A DNA stretch of 64,000 nt from positions 1 through 64,000 of the forward strand of contig DYJE01000021.1 in assembly GCA_020723285.1 (NCBI GenBank), in the 5' to 3' direction. The translations under genes were made by a program, and so were the position numbers. Every line of letters starts with the position of its first letter. The first letter of the stretch is position 1. The notes below the pieces were generated by a model, which saw only the letters and a list, made by a program, of their open reading frames with translations, had not been told where the DNA came from and made no database searches. Below are positions 7,769 through 17,200 of the stretch, piece after piece. The stretch comes from Desulforapulum autotrophicum. Lineage in GTDB: Bacteria > Desulfobacterota > Desulfobacteria > Desulfobacterales > Desulfolunaceae.

Positions 7769-9166
7769 ATGCCGGGTGGTTTTCTACCGTTGAACAGCAC
7801 ATTGAAAAACAAAGCGTCATTTCTGGCAGGTCTGGCCGCCTTTTCGGGGCTTCTGGCCGTGTTGTATCTTATCGTCACTCATTTTGAAATGGAGGATCCG
7901 GTCGTCGAACTCGGGCTTCCTTTCAAGGCTTTTGGCGCTCAGGGGCATGTTTCGGGCAAGGTTCATGACCGGAAAAGCGGGATCCGGGAAATCTGGATCG
8001 CCTTGTCCGTGGGCGGTAAAGACACGGTGATTTACGATAAACGTTATCCTGTTCCTGTCTTTTCCAAAAAGAACAGGGTGTTCGATGCCGACGTCGACGC
8101 TTCCGCCGATCTTGTCAAACTGGGGCTTGTGGACGGCCCGGCAACGCTTAGGATCAGGGTCAGCGATGGTTCTCTCTGGGGATGGTTTTCAGGAAACGTC
8201 ACGTACATCGAAAAAGACATCATGCTGGACACCCGGTATCCGGAAATCGATCTGATCAGCCGGAGTCACAACCTGGTTCCCGGGGGTGCAGGGCTTGCTG
8301 TATATAAGGTATCGGAGCCGGATTGCAAATCAGGGGTCCGCGTGGGGGATAATTTTTTTCCCGGCCACAGCGGGTATGCCAAAGATCCGAAAATCATGCT
8401 GGCTTTTTTTGCGCTCAATCACCTACAGGGAGCGGGAACACGGCTGTTTATCGAGGCCACGGACAGCGCGGGCAATCTGACACTTACCGGGTTCACCCAT
8501 TACATTGGTAAAAAGTCATTCAAAAACGACATCATCCCCATCACCGACGACTATCTGGATGCCAACATGCCCACGGTGCGCATTGACGGCCTGGAGGGTT
8601 TTCACGGAAGTAACCTTGAGAAATTTCTCAAGATCAACGGAGAACTCCGGGTGAAAAATGAGCGGAAAATTCTGGGGCCGGGACCGTTTACCGAGAAAAC
8701 CCTTTTCTGGAGCGGAGCGTTTCTGAGACTGCCCGGATCGGCGACCCGCGCGACATTCGCCGATCACAGAACTTATCAGTATCAGGGCAAAACCGTGGAC
8801 GACCAGTATCACCTGGGTTATGACCTGGCTTCACTGGAGCAGTCCAAGGTTCCGGCGGCCAACGGGGGCAAGGTCGTCCTTGTGGATACCATCGGCATCT
8901 ACGGCAAAACAGTGGTTCTGGATCACGGTTTCGGCCTGTTTACAAGCTATTCCCACCTGAGCCGGGTGGATGTGGAGCCGGGCAAGGTGGTGGCCAAAGG
9001 GGATGTTCTGGGAACCACGGGAATCACCGGGCTTGCGGCGGGCGACCATCTTCATTTCGGGATTTACATTCACAACGTGTTCGTCGATCCATTGCAGTGG
9101 TGGGACGCTTCATGGATCAGGAACAACATCACATCGAAACTTGAGGGCGTTGAAAGGGCTGAGTAG
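7769..9166 (+). CDS. Membrane-anchored M23 family metallopeptidase
   Basis: A 465-residue protein with an N-terminal membrane anchor (about residues 16-36), a long beta-rich extracytoplasmic region and a C-terminal LytM/peptidase M23 domain. The zinc motifs are present: HLGYD (HxxxD) and the HLHFG (HxH) motif, with the intervening YSHLS segment. M23 enzymes cut peptidoglycan cross-links or act as septal or envelope-morphogenesis factors. The start is uncertain: ATG at 7769 has no ribosome-binding site, while an in-frame TTG at 7790 follows GGGTGG. It is monocistronic or first in the plus-strand group leading to lepB. Confidence 0.9.
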   Translation: MPGGFLPLNSTLKNKASFLAGLAAFSGLLAVLYLIVTHFEMEDPVVELGLPFKAFGAQGHVSGKVHDRKSGIREIWIALSVGGKDTVIYDKRYPVPVFSKKNRVFDADVDASADLVKLGLVDGPATLRIRVSDGSLWGWFSGNVTYIEKDIMLDTRYPEIDLISRSHNLVPGGAGLAVYKVSEPDCKSGVRVGDNFFPGHSGYAKDPKIMLAFFALNHLQGAGTRLFIEATDSAGNLTLTGFTHYIGKKSFKNDIIPITDDYLDANMPTVRIDGLEGFHGSNLEKFLKINGELRVKNERKILGPGPFTEKTLFWSGAFLRLPGSATRATFADHRTYQYQGKTVDDQYHLGYDLASLEQSKVPAANGGKVVLVDTIGIYGKTVVLDHGFGLFTSYSHLSRVDVEPGKVVAKGDVLGTTGITGLAAGDHLHFGIYIHNVFVDPLQWWDASWIRNNITSKLEGVERAE

Positions 9167-9215
9167 GGCCGGCTCTTCATCATTCGAACACACAGCATCA
9201 GGCGAGGGTTTCATT

Positions 9216-10385
9216 TTGGCCAAAAAATTCAAGATCAATAAAACCTACAAAGAGATCAACCAGAAAATCAAGCGGGGCGACGTGGTGGTGGTCACCGCTG
9301 AAGAGATCATTGATATCGTCAAAGAAGAAGGGCCGGTTGAGGCGGCCCGCCGTGTGGATGTGGTGACCACGGGGACCTTCGCCCCCATGTGCTCATCCGG
9401 AGTTTTTTTCAACATCGGGCAGTCCCGGCCTCTGATCCGGACCACCAAGACCTACTTCAACAATGTGGAAGCCTATTCGGGGGTGGCGGCCATCGATTGC
9501 TACATCGGAGCCACGGCGGTGTGTGAGGACGACCCGCTGAACAAGGTCTACCCCGGTGAATTCAATTACGGCGGCGGCCATGTGATCGAAGATTTCGTGG
9601 CCGGGAAGACCGTGCACATCTACGCCACCAGCTACGGCACGGACTGTTACCCCAACCGGGAAATCGAAAGGGACATGACCCTGGCCGACATGCCCATGGC
9701 CACGCTGTGCAACCCCCGGAACGCCTACCAGAACTACAATGCGGGTATCAACCTCTCCAATAAAACCGTGTACACCTACATGGGCACCCTGAAACCCCAG
9801 GGCGGCAACATCAATTACTGCAATGCAGGCCAGCTCAGCCCCCTTCTGAACGATCCCTATTACAAGACCATCGGGGTTGGAACGCGGATTTTCATTGGAG
9901 GTGCCCAAGGGTATGTGGCCGGGCACGGGACCCAGCACAACCCCAGGAACGAACGGACCGAAAAGGGGATTCCCGTAAGACCCTCGGGAACGATCTGGAC
10001 CATGGGCAACCTGAAGGAAATGAAAAGGGACTGGGTGAAAGGTGTGAGCATCAGGGGCTACGGCTGTTCATTGTCCCTGGGGATCGGCATTCCCATTCCC
10101 ATTCTGAACGAGGAAATGGCGGCCTATACAGCCATTTCCGATGAAGAGATTTTTACCCAGGTTCTGGATTTCGGTCAGAATTATCCCAATGGTAATTTTG
10201 AGAGCCTGGCCCAGGTCAGCTATGCCGAACTGAAAAGCGGGTCCGTGAGACTGAACGGTTCCGATATCCAGACCGTGCCGCTGTCGAGTATGGTCAAGGC
10301 CCGGCAGATTGCCGACATCCTCAAACAATGGATCACGGCCGGCGAGTTTTTTCTGGGAGAACCCCAGGCGACGCTGCCCTTGTGA
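9216..10385 (+). CDS. HcyBio-family protein (homocysteine biosynthesis, DUF39)
   Basis: About 389 residues matching the HcyBio/DUF39 family (KTYKEINQKIKRGDVVVVTAEE; VVTTGTFAPMCSSGVFFNIG; GGGHVIEDFVAGK). In methanogens and sulfate reducers the family has been implicated in making homocysteine from aspartate semialdehyde with a sulfide source. The archaeal proteins often carry CBS or ferredoxin domains, and none is seen here. The start is TTG at 9216, preceded by GAGG at 9204-9207; the reading frame is open further upstream to 8970, but that part overlaps the peptidase gene and looks non-coding. The conserved Cys in MCSSG is present. Confidence 0.88.
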   Translation: MAKKFKINKTYKEINQKIKRGDVVVVTAEEIIDIVKEEGPVEAARRVDVVTTGTFAPMCSSGVFFNIGQSRPLIRTTKTYFNNVEAYSGVAAIDCYIGATAVCEDDPLNKVYPGEFNYGGGHVIEDFVAGKTVHIYATSYGTDCYPNREIERDMTLADMPMATLCNPRNAYQNYNAGINLSNKTVYTYMGTLKPQGGNINYCNAGQLSPLLNDPYYKTIGVGTRIFIGGAQGYVAGHGTQHNPRNERTEKGIPVRPSGTIWTMGNLKEMKRDWVKGVSIRGYGCSLSLGIGIPIPILNEEMAAYTAISDEEIFTQVLDFGQNYPNGNFESLAQVSYAELKSGSVRLNGSDIQTVPLSSMVKARQIADILKQWITAGEFFLGEPQATLPL

Positions 10386-10420
10386 TGGCGGCAATATTTT
10401 AATGAAAGGTCAGTGACGAA

Positions 10421-11146
10421 TTGAGCAACGAATCCACAGAACAGAGCGCGGTGAAAATAGAGACCAAAAAGAAAAGTTCCTTGCGGGAAAATATCGAAGC
10501 CCTTGCCGTGGCGTTTCTTCTCGCGATATTCATCCGCACCTTTGTCGTTCAGGCATTTAAAATTCCGTCGGGCTCCATGCTGGAAACGCTTCAGATCGGG
10601 GACCACATACTTGTGAACAAATTCATCTACGGGGTGAAAATCCCGTTTGTCCGATCAACATTGATTCCTGTGGGCAATCCTAAAAGAGGGGATATCGTGG
10701 TGTTCATCTATCCCATCGACCAGCGGGACTTCATCAAACGGGTCATCGCCGTAGGCGGAGACACGGTGGAAATCAAAGACAAGAAAGTCTACGTGAACGG
10801 TAAGTGGACGGGGGACAAGCCTTATGAAAAATTCGAATCCGAGGATGTCATCGCCCCCATGATTCCGAGGGATAATTTTGAATCTCTGTGGCTCGATCAG
10901 CTTAAACGCTACGGCCAGATTCAGGGTATGGATGCACGGTTCGTGAAAGACAATTTCGGTCCGGTCACCGTTCCCGAAGGCAAGATCTTCGTCATGGGCG
11001 ACAACAGGGACAACAGCCATGACAGCCGTTTCTGGGGGTTTGTGCCCCTTTCGGACGTCAAGGGCAAAGCCTTTATTATCTACTGGTCCTGGGACAGCGA
11101 TAAATTTGGTGTAAGGTGGAGCAGGCTCGGCGATCTGCTGGAGTGA
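10421..11146 (+). CDS. lepB: Signal peptidase I
   Basis: A 241-residue type I leader peptidase with one N-terminal membrane segment (about residues 26-45). Catalytic Ser52 lies in IPSGSM, and the general-base Lys (about 106) lies in DFIKRVIAVGGD. Box E is GDNRDNSHDSRFWG. It removes signal peptides from exported proteins on the outer face of the inner membrane. The start is TTG at 10421 with a weak AAGGT site. The protein has a middle insertion of roughly 40 residues (about 130-170), common in deltaproteobacterial LepB. Confidence 0.95.
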   Translation: MSNESTEQSAVKIETKKKSSLRENIEALAVAFLLAIFIRTFVVQAFKIPSGSMLETLQIGDHILVNKFIYGVKIPFVRSTLIPVGNPKRGDIVVFIYPIDQRDFIKRVIAVGGDTVEIKDKKVYVNGKWTGDKPYEKFESEDVIAPMIPRDNFESLWLDQLKRYGQIQGMDARFVKDNFGPVTVPEGKIFVMGDNRDNSHDSRFWGFVPLSDVKGKAFIIYWSWDSDKFGVRWSRLGDLLE

Positions 11147-11196
11147 TCATTATTATAGTCTGGTTATAACTGGAATCGTGATACAGGCAGGAGAAC

Positions 11197-12135
11197 ATGC
11201 AGCTTAAAAAAAAAGATATTCTGGACATTGAGAGTCTCTCCGTTGAGGAAATCAATCTGATCCTGGATACGGCCGAGGGGATGAAGGAAATATCCGAACG
11301 GCCCATCAAGAAAGTCCCCACATTAAGGGGCAAAACCATTGTACTGTTTTTTCATGAGCCCAGCACACGGACCAAAGTGTCCTTCGACATTGCGGCCAAA
11401 CGGCTGAGTGCCGATTCCATTTCCATTTCCGCAAGCTCCAGCAGCATGGTCAAAGGGGAAACCCTCATCGACACGGCGAAAAACCTGGAAGCCATGAACC
11501 CTGACATCATCGTCATGCGCCACTCCGAAGGCGGGGCGGCCCAGCTTATGGCGAAAAACGTCAGGGCATCGGTGATCAACGGCGGAGACGGCCGTCACGC
11601 CCATCCCACCCAGGCCCTTCTGGACATGATGAGCGCCCGTCAGAAACTGGGGACCCTTCAGGGAAAAAAGATCGCCATCATCGGCGACATCGCCCACAGC
11701 CGGGTGGCCCGGTCCAATGCGGTGGGCTTTTCCAAAATGGGTGCCAACGTTGTCCTTGCCGGACCGCCCACCATGATTCCCAAAGGCGTTGAAACCTACG
11801 GCGCGGACGTGACCTGGGACATGGATGAGGCGGTGTCAGACGCCGACATCATCATGATGCTGAGGATCCAGAAGGAGCGTCAGGAAAATTTTCTGTTTTC
11901 CACGGTGAGGGAGTATTCCAGGTATTACGGCCTCACGGAAAAGCGTGTGAAACGGGCGAAAAAGGACGTGCTCATCATGCATCCCGGCCCCATGAACCGG
12001 GGCGTGGAAATATCGGACGAGGTGGCGGACGGACCTTATTCCATCATTCTCGAACAGGTGACCAACGGGGTGGCTGTTCGCATGGCGTTGTTTTATCTTC
12101 TTGCAGGAGGATCGCGGGATGGCGATACGGATTAG
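11197..12135 (+). CDS. pyrB: Aspartate carbamoyltransferase catalytic chain
   Basis: A 312-residue ATCase catalytic subunit with the carbamoyl-phosphate loop EPSTRTK (residues 54-60) and the HPTQALLD motif. It catalyses the first committed step of pyrimidine synthesis. AGGAG precedes the ATG. No pyrI is adjacent, so this is likely the unregulated or dihydroorotase-associated type. The 3' end overlaps pyrC by 17 bases, giving a coupled pyrBC pair. Confidence 0.97.
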   Translation: MQLKKKDILDIESLSVEEINLILDTAEGMKEISERPIKKVPTLRGKTIVLFFHEPSTRTKVSFDIAAKRLSADSISISASSSSMVKGETLIDTAKNLEAMNPDIIVMRHSEGGAAQLMAKNVRASVINGGDGRHAHPTQALLDMMSARQKLGTLQGKKIAIIGDIAHSRVARSNAVGFSKMGANVVLAGPPTMIPKGVETYGADVTWDMDEAVSDADIIMMLRIQKERQENFLFSTVREYSRYYGLTEKRVKRAKKDVLIMHPGPMNRGVEISDEVADGPYSIILEQVTNGVAVRMALFYLLAGGSRDGDTD

Positions 12136-13396
12136 CGGCGGGACGGTTCTGGATCCCGGACGGATTTCAGGACAATACGATCTTCTCATCGATCAGGGTG
12201 TGATCCTTAAGATTCTCGAACCCGGTGCGCCGTTTGAGGGCGTTGAGATCGAGAAAACCATCGACGCCAAAGGCATGCTGGTGACGCCCGGTTTGATCGA
12301 CATGCACGTGCATCTCAGGGAGCCGGGATTCGAATACAAGGAAACCATCGAAACAGGATGCAGGGCGGCGGTCCGCGGCGGATTCACCGCTGTGTGCTCC
12401 ATGCCCAACACCAGGCCCGTGAACGACAACCGGCAGGTCACCGAATACATCATTCAGAAAGCTAAGGATGCGGGGTTCGCTCGTGTTTACCCGGCGGCGG
12501 CCATCAGCACCCTTTCCAAGGGCCAGGCCCTGTGTGAATACGGTGATCTGAAAGATGCAGGTGCCGTGGCCTTAACCGACGACGGCCTTCCTGTGGCAAA
12601 CGGCCAGCTGATGCGCCGGGCCCTGGAATACGCCAAAGGATTCGGGCTGCCCATCATCAGCCACTGCGAAGACATGGAACTGGCCGCAGGCGGCTGCATG
12701 AACGAAGGCCCGGTGGCCACCCGGCTGGGACTTCCCGGCATTCCCAATATATCGGAAAGCCTCATGGTCCAGCGGGATATCGGGCTTGCGGAACTCACAG
12801 GCGGCAGGATTCATATCGCCCATGTGAGCACCCGGGAATCGGTTGCCGCCATCCGGGATGCCAAAAAAAGAGGGGTAAACGTCACCGCGGAAACAGCCCC
12901 CCATTACTTCACCCTGACGGACGAACGGGTGATGGATTACGACACAAGCGCCAAGATGAACCCCCCTTTGCGTTCAGAAGACGACCGGCAGGCCATAAGG
13001 GACGGCCTTGCAGACGGAACGCTCGATGTTATCGCCACGGATCACGCGCCCCATTCGCCCCTTGAAAAAAACGTGGAGTTCAGTCAGGCCGCCAACGGCA
13101 TCGTCGGTCTTGAAACATCATTCCCGCTTTCTTTGAGACTGGTGGCAGAAAACGTGCTGACCCTCGAAGACCTGATCCGGAAAATGAGTGTCAATCCTGC
13201 GGTTGTTTTAGGTGTTCCCTGCGGGATTTTTGAAGGGGCTGTGGCGGATATCGCCATCCTCGACCTCGAAACCGAATATGTTCTGGATGGTAACGATTTG
13301 TGGTCAAAAAGCAAAAACACACCCTTTGGCGGCATGACCCTGAAAGGGCGCGCCGTGGCCACCCTGGTGGGCGGCCATGTGGTTTATGAAATTTAA
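12119..13396 (+). CDS. pyrC: Dihydroorotase, class I
   Basis: A 425-residue amidohydrolase ([14 protein letters not shown]) with metal motif HVHLREPG (His63 and His65), ISHCED, and the IATDHAPHS motif with its Asp. It converts carbamoyl aspartate to dihydroorotate. The start at 12119 has a strong GCAGGAGG site 8 bases upstream, inside the end of pyrB. The length and LREPG motif fit the type I enzymes that often associate with PyrB. Confidence 0.97.
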   Translation: MAIRISGGTVLDPGRISGQYDLLIDQGVILKILEPGAPFEGVEIEKTIDAKGMLVTPGLIDMHVHLREPGFEYKETIETGCRAAVRGGFTAVCSMPNTRPVNDNRQVTEYIIQKAKDAGFARVYPAAAISTLSKGQALCEYGDLKDAGAVALTDDGLPVANGQLMRRALEYAKGFGLPIISHCEDMELAAGGCMNEGPVATRLGLPGIPNISESLMVQRDIGLAELTGGRIHIAHVSTRESVAAIRDAKKRGVNVTAETAPHYFTLTDERVMDYDTSAKMNPPLRSEDDRQAIRDGLADGTLDVIATDHAPHSPLEKNVEFSQAANGIVGLETSFPLSLRLVAENVLTLEDLIRKMSVNPAVVLGVPCGIFEGAVADIAILDLETEYVLDGNDLWSKSKNTPFGGMTLKGRAVATLVGGHVVYEI

Positions 13397-13423
13397 GTTT
13401 AAGTGTATATAATGAATCACAAA

Positions 13424-13751
13424 GCCTCCGGCGGCCCTGCCGGGCCATGTTGTTGGTTTAAGCATGTTTGTTTCTGATGGGCACGCTGACGCTTTGCCCA
13501 TCCTACATGATTAGGGCCTGTAGCCCGTAGGATGGGCAAAGGCGAAGCCGTGCCCATCTCTTAAACCAACAGCATTGGCTCTGCCGGGGTCCAAACCCCT
13601 CTCTGCGCCGGGGTAGGCATTTTGAAAAGTTTGACAAACAGGTGGTGGAAGAGTTTCGTAACGGCCCAGCCCCAAAACCAATTTGTCCAGATTTTTAAAT
13701 CTTGTCCCAGCGAAGAGAGGGATCTGGTCCCCCGGAAGGGCCGCCGGAGGC
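13424..13751. repeat. Nested imperfect palindromic element between pyrC and pilR
   Basis: No gene fits here. An outer pair of 21-base arms (13424-13444 and 13731-13751) matches at 20 of 21 positions as an inverted repeat. Inside are a second inverted repeat of about 30 bases (13584-13613 with 13706-13735) and a separate imperfect palindrome (13451-13571). The last has 11-base perfect ends (TGTTGGTTTAA) and inner arms of about 31 bases (13476-13506 with 13527-13558). The structure resembles a MITE/REP-type non-autonomous element. It fills most of the 390 bases between pyrC and the regulator gene. Confidence 0.7.
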
Positions 13752-13786
13752 AAGGATTCAACCTAATATCTGAACGGAAACCGGTT

Positions 13787-15184
13787 ATGCCCGAAAAACA
13801 GAACAAAGCCTCCATTCTTGTGGTCGACGACGAACTCAGCATGCGAGAATTCCTGGAACTGATGCTGATGAAAGCCGGCTATGAGGTGGATTGCGCCGAG
13901 AGCGGCAAGGAGGCAGTGTCAAAAATCGGCAACCGTATTTACGATCTGGTGCTTACCGACATCCGTTTGGGAGACCTGAGCGGGCTGGATGTTCTGCGGG
14001 CGGCCAAAAAACGTCACAGCGAAACCGTGGTCATTCTGATATCGGCCTATGCCACCACGGAAACCGCTGTGGAAGCCATGAATGACGGGGCATACGATTA
14101 CGTACCCAAACCTTTTGACAACAGTGAGCTTAAAGCCACCATCGCCAGGGCTCTTTCACTCCGCACCACGGAACGTGAAAAGGAAGACCTGACCGAGGAG
14201 ACGAAAACCCATCTTCACTTCGGAAGCATGATCGGTGACAGCCCGGCCATGCGGCGCATCTACACCCTGATCGAGCAGGTGGCCAAAGCAAGGACCAACG
14301 TGCTGATCACCGGTGAAAGCGGAACGGGCAAAGAACTGATCGCAAGTTCCATCCACAACCTGAGTGACCGGAAAAACAAGGCCTTTGTCACGGTGAACTG
14401 CGGGGGCATCCCGGAAAACCTCATGGAAAGCGAGCTGTTCGGCCATAAGAAAGGCTCGTTTACCGGAGCCACCCATGACAAAAAAGGGCTGTTCGAAGAA
14501 GCCCACGGCGGCACCATTTTCCTGGACGAAATCGGCGAACTGTCCATGCCCCTTCAGGTGAAGCTCCTCCGCGCCGTGCAGCAGCGCTCTTTCAAGCCCG
14601 TGGGCGACACCAAGGATATCGATGTGGACATCCGCATCATCAGCGCCACCAATAAAACACTTGAAGAAGAGGTGATGGCGGGCCGCTTCCGCGAAGACCT
14701 GTTTTACCGTCTGAACGTCATCGAAATCAAGGTTCCGGCCCTCCGCGAACGGAAAAGCGACCTCAAGCTTCTGGCCCAGTTCTTTTTAGACAAATACTCC
14801 CGCGAGATGGGCAAGGACATCACGAAAATATCCTCCTATGCAGTGGAACTTCTGACCAAATACGATTTCCCCGGCAACGTCCGCGAACTCGAAAACCTCA
14901 TCGAACGCAGCGTGGCCCTGTCCACCACCAACATCATCCTCCCTGAAAGTCTGTCCCTGTCCTCGTTCAAGCGACGCTGGATCGAAGGCGTGCCCAACCG
15001 CCGATTCAACCTCCAGGACGTGGAACACGGCGTCCAGCTCGACGACATCATGAGCTCCATCGAAAAAGCCTACGTCCAGAAAGCCCTCGAATTCTGCGGT
15101 GGCCGCAAAGGCAAAGCCGCCAAACTCCTCGACATCACCTTCCGCTCCATGCGCTACCGGTGTGATAAGCTGGGGATTGAATAG
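13787..15184 (+). CDS. pilR: PilR-like sigma-54-dependent response regulator
   Basis: A 465-residue NtrC-family activator. It has a receiver domain (acidic pocket VVDDE and phospho-acceptor Asp58 in LVLTDIR), an AAA+ domain (GESGTGKE, a GSFTGA variant of the sigma-54-contacting GAFTGA loop, and an R-finger region), and a Fis-type HTH ending FRSMRYRCDKLGIE, which resembles PilR more than NtrC. The start at 13787 (MPEKQNK) is chosen because the receiver fold begins there. No PilS sensor kinase is adjacent. It is the likely activator of pilA, 518 bases downstream. Confidence 0.88.
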   Translation: MPEKQNKASILVVDDELSMREFLELMLMKAGYEVDCAESGKEAVSKIGNRIYDLVLTDIRLGDLSGLDVLRAAKKRHSETVVILISAYATTETAVEAMNDGAYDYVPKPFDNSELKATIARALSLRTTEREKEDLTEETKTHLHFGSMIGDSPAMRRIYTLIEQVAKARTNVLITGESGTGKELIASSIHNLSDRKNKAFVTVNCGGIPENLMESELFGHKKGSFTGATHDKKGLFEEAHGGTIFLDEIGELSMPLQVKLLRAVQQRSFKPVGDTKDIDVDIRIISATNKTLEEEVMAGRFREDLFYRLNVIEIKVPALRERKSDLKLLAQFFLDKYSREMGKDITKISSYAVELLTKYDFPGNVRELENLIERSVALSTTNIILPESLSLSSFKRRWIEGVPNRRFNLQDVEHGVQLDDIMSSIEKAYVQKALEFCGGRKGKAAKLLDITFRSMRYRCDKLGIE

Positions 15185-15702
15185 GCAAGTCTGACCCGAT
15201 CCTTAATAATGACAAGCCAGTTTTCGATGAGCATTGGGGAATCCTCGTGTGTATTGCTCCAATAAGGTGACGTTTTTTGGCAAAATATGCGCAAAAATGC
15301 GGTAGCTTGGCAAAGAATTGATCGGGGCTGAGTCGTGGTTCTGGGTGAATATAAGGGTTATATTGATATAAAAAACAGTGGGATAAGACTAAAAATCAAA
15401 AATTGTCACAACCTGGCATTTCTTTTGAATTATAGTGTGCCGTACGAAGGATGAGATTCGTGCAAGATGACTGACAGACAAGGTCGTCACGCGGATAGGC
15501 TCTGTTGAAAAATGTGTTGCTAAAAACAGGTTTCTTGGTTATCATAACTGAACTGCAATAGAGTATTTATCACGTGTTGAACGTTTTCCCGATTAAAGAC
15601 AGAAGTGCATGGCGCAAAAAAAGTCATGGTGTTTTATCATCGGGAATCTTGTCTACGCGGTGATACAACGCTCATAAACCAAACCAAACGAGGAGGAAAC
15701 AC
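15185..15702. other. 518-bp regulatory region before pilA
   Basis: No gene is supported here. The region is AT-rich with a sigma-54-like site at 15414-15429 and several TGGCA-type half sites (for example 15278 onward). The long leader would resemble the long pilA leader described in Geobacter. Confidence 0.5.
15414..15429 (+). promoter_or_regulatory. Candidate sigma-54 promoter of pilA
   Basis: TGGCATTTCTTTTGAA matches the -24 box TGGCA and the TTG of the -12 box with correct 10-base GG-to-GC spacing; the -12 C is replaced by A. It lies about 275 bases before pilA and downstream of a PilR-like activator gene. Confidence 0.4.
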
Positions 15703-15921
15703 ATGCTTAAGAGATTGATAACAAAAAAGGATGAAAAGGGCTTCACCCTGATCGAGCTGATGATCGTTATCGCCATCATCGGTATTCTGGCCGCCATCGC
15801 CATACCCCAGTTTGCAGCCTACAGAGCCAAAGGATACAACACGTCAGCCATCGGGGATATTCGGAACCTGAGAACCGAGCTTGAGACTTACTATGCAGAA
15901 TGGAGTCAATATCCGAACTAG
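15703..15921 (+). CDS. pilA: Short type IV pilin, PilA-N (Geobacter-like)
   Basis: A 72-residue prepilin. The leader is cleaved after Gly13 (KG before FTLIE), giving a mature protein of 59 residues with Glu5 and the N-terminal hydrophobic helix but no globular domain. Aromatic residues of the mature chain are F1, F24, Y27, Y32, Y50, Y51, W54 and Y57. Positions 24, 27, 32, 51 and 57 coincide with the aromatics of Geobacter sulfurreducens PilA. A strong AGGAGG-type site precedes the ATG. The protein is truncated relative to canonical pilins and is followed by a separate gene for a likely partner, as in Geobacter. Confidence 0.93.
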   Translation: MLKRLITKKDEKGFTLIELMIVIAIIGILAAIAIPQFAAYRAKGYNTSAIGDIRNLRTELETYYAEWSQYPN

Positions 15922-15988
15922 GCTGTCCTGGATTCGTATTGTAAGAGTTCAACAGAATAGTGATTATAAAAACCAAAGGAGAATAATA

Positions 15989-16339
15989 ATGAAGAATATT
16001 GGGATGATAATGATGGCCTGCTTGATGCTTGTTGCAACGTCAAATGCCTTTGCTTCCTCTGACGTTACCACTACTGCCGGTGAGGCTGTTATAGTAGACG
16101 ATACTTCTGCAGCAAACAATGATTTGACGTTTACCCCTTCACCAACGAGTCTGATGGGTTATATTACAACCGCTAATGCGTTTACCCTTGTTTCCTGGAG
16201 TCTGAATAATCAGGGAAATGAGAATGGAATGGCCTACTGTACCTCGTCCAACGGCAACAACATCTTCAAACAATCGATTGAGAACTACACTCCGACAACA
16301 CCAACAGCTGCGGGAACAACTGAATCTGGCTTTGAATGA
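15989..16339 (+). CDS. Secreted pilin partner, PilA-C/Spc-like
   Basis: A 116-residue exported protein with a signal peptide (about residues 1-23, ending NAFA) and a small beta-rich domain containing LTFTPSPTSLMGYITTANAF. The TFSPSP-like sequence and the position right after a truncated pilin recall Geobacter GSU1497 (Spc, PilA-C). That protein supplies the missing globular part and stabilises PilA. AAAGGAG lies 7 bases before the ATG at 15989. A terminator hairpin follows, so pilA and this gene form one short transcript. Confidence 0.75.
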   Translation: MKNIGMIMMACLMLVATSNAFASSDVTTTAGEAVIVDDTSAANNDLTFTPSPTSLMGYITTANAFTLVSWSLNNQGNENGMAYCTSSNGNNIFKQSIENYTPTTPTAAGTTESGFE

Positions 16340-16365
16340 TCGATAATCGTTTTTTAGGTTTGTGA

Positions 16366-16401
16366 AAATACCAGTTTTTTTTGAAAAAACTGGTATTTTT
16401 A
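16366..16401 (+). terminator. Rho-independent terminator after pilA-partner
   Basis: AAATACCAGTTTTTT pairs with AAAAAACTGGTATTT across a 3-base loop, and the second arm ends in a T-run. It separates the pilin pair from the ABC transporter genes. Confidence 0.8.
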
Positions 16402-16465
16402 TATTATGGCTGTTCAATAACTAAACTTCGGATTTATTATATCTGTCTAATAAGGCCATTACTGC

Positions 16466-17200
16466 ATGTTGCTGATCACCATAGAATCCCTGAGTAAGAC
16501 ATATACCTCTGGTATGATGCGAAAAAAAAAGAATGCAGTCTCTGATGTGACGCTTTCCATTGAATCCGGCACTGTTTTCGGAATTATCGGTGTCAACGGA
16601 GCCGGGAAAAGTTCCATTCTCAAGATGATTCTGGGTTTTATCCGGCCTGATGCGGGCGGAACCATTCGAATAGCCGGAAAGAAACCCGAGGATCCTGCTT
16701 CTCGGCAATACATTGGATATCTTCCCGAAAATCCTTATTTTTATGATCACCTGACTGCTGAAGAGCTTTTAACGTTCAGTGCCGCCTCATCCCGTACCCC
16801 TTTGATTACAATGAGAGAAAATATCGATGAACTGCTGAAGCAAACTGGACTTTACGAGGTGAGGAAAAACAAACTTCGCACTTACTCCAAAGGAATGACC
16901 CAACGTGCGGGCATCTGTTTTGCCCTGGTCCATGATCCTGACATTGTCATACTGGATGAGCCCATGTCCGGGCTTGATCCTTTGGGGCGAAAGATGGTGA
17001 TTGACTTGATTGGAGACCTGAAAAAAAAGGGAAAAACCATTCTTTTCTGTTCCCATATTTTAAATGATGTTGAACGTGTGTGTGATCAGATTGCAATTAT
17101 GCATCAAGGGCAACTGAAAGGATTATTTAAAAAAGATCAGATTCAATCCGGTATTGAAGACTTGTTTTTAAAGACCATAGGCCACGCTCATGCTGAATAG
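16466..17200 (+). CDS. ABC transporter ATPase, PilH-like
   Basis: A 244-residue ABC ATPase with Walker A GVNGAGKSS (residues 42-50), signature YSKGM and Walker B IVILDEPMSGLDP. With the following permease it forms an ABC-2 exporter. Myxococcus xanthus has an ABC transporter, PilH/PilI, next to pilA that is needed for pilus assembly, and Geobacter has a similar ABC pair after its pilin genes. I infer the same role here. The 3' end overlaps the permease gene by 11 bases. Confidence 0.85.
   Translation: MLLITIESLSKTYTSGMMRKKKNAVSDVTLSIESGTVFGIIGVNGAGKSSILKMILGFIRPDAGGTIRIAGKKPEDPASRQYIGYLPENPYFYDHLTAEELLTFSAASSRTPLITMRENIDELLKQTGLYEVRKNKLRTYSKGMTQRAGICFALVHDPDIVILDEPMSGLDPLGRKMVIDLIGDLKKKGKTILFCSHILNDVERVCDQIAIMHQGQLKGLFKKDQIQSGIEDLFLKTIGHAHAE

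Noticed and set aside
15278-15292. Second sigma-54 promoter (TGGCAAAATATGCGC)
   Set aside because: It has a GC at the right place but no TT in the -12 box, so it is weaker than the site at 15414.
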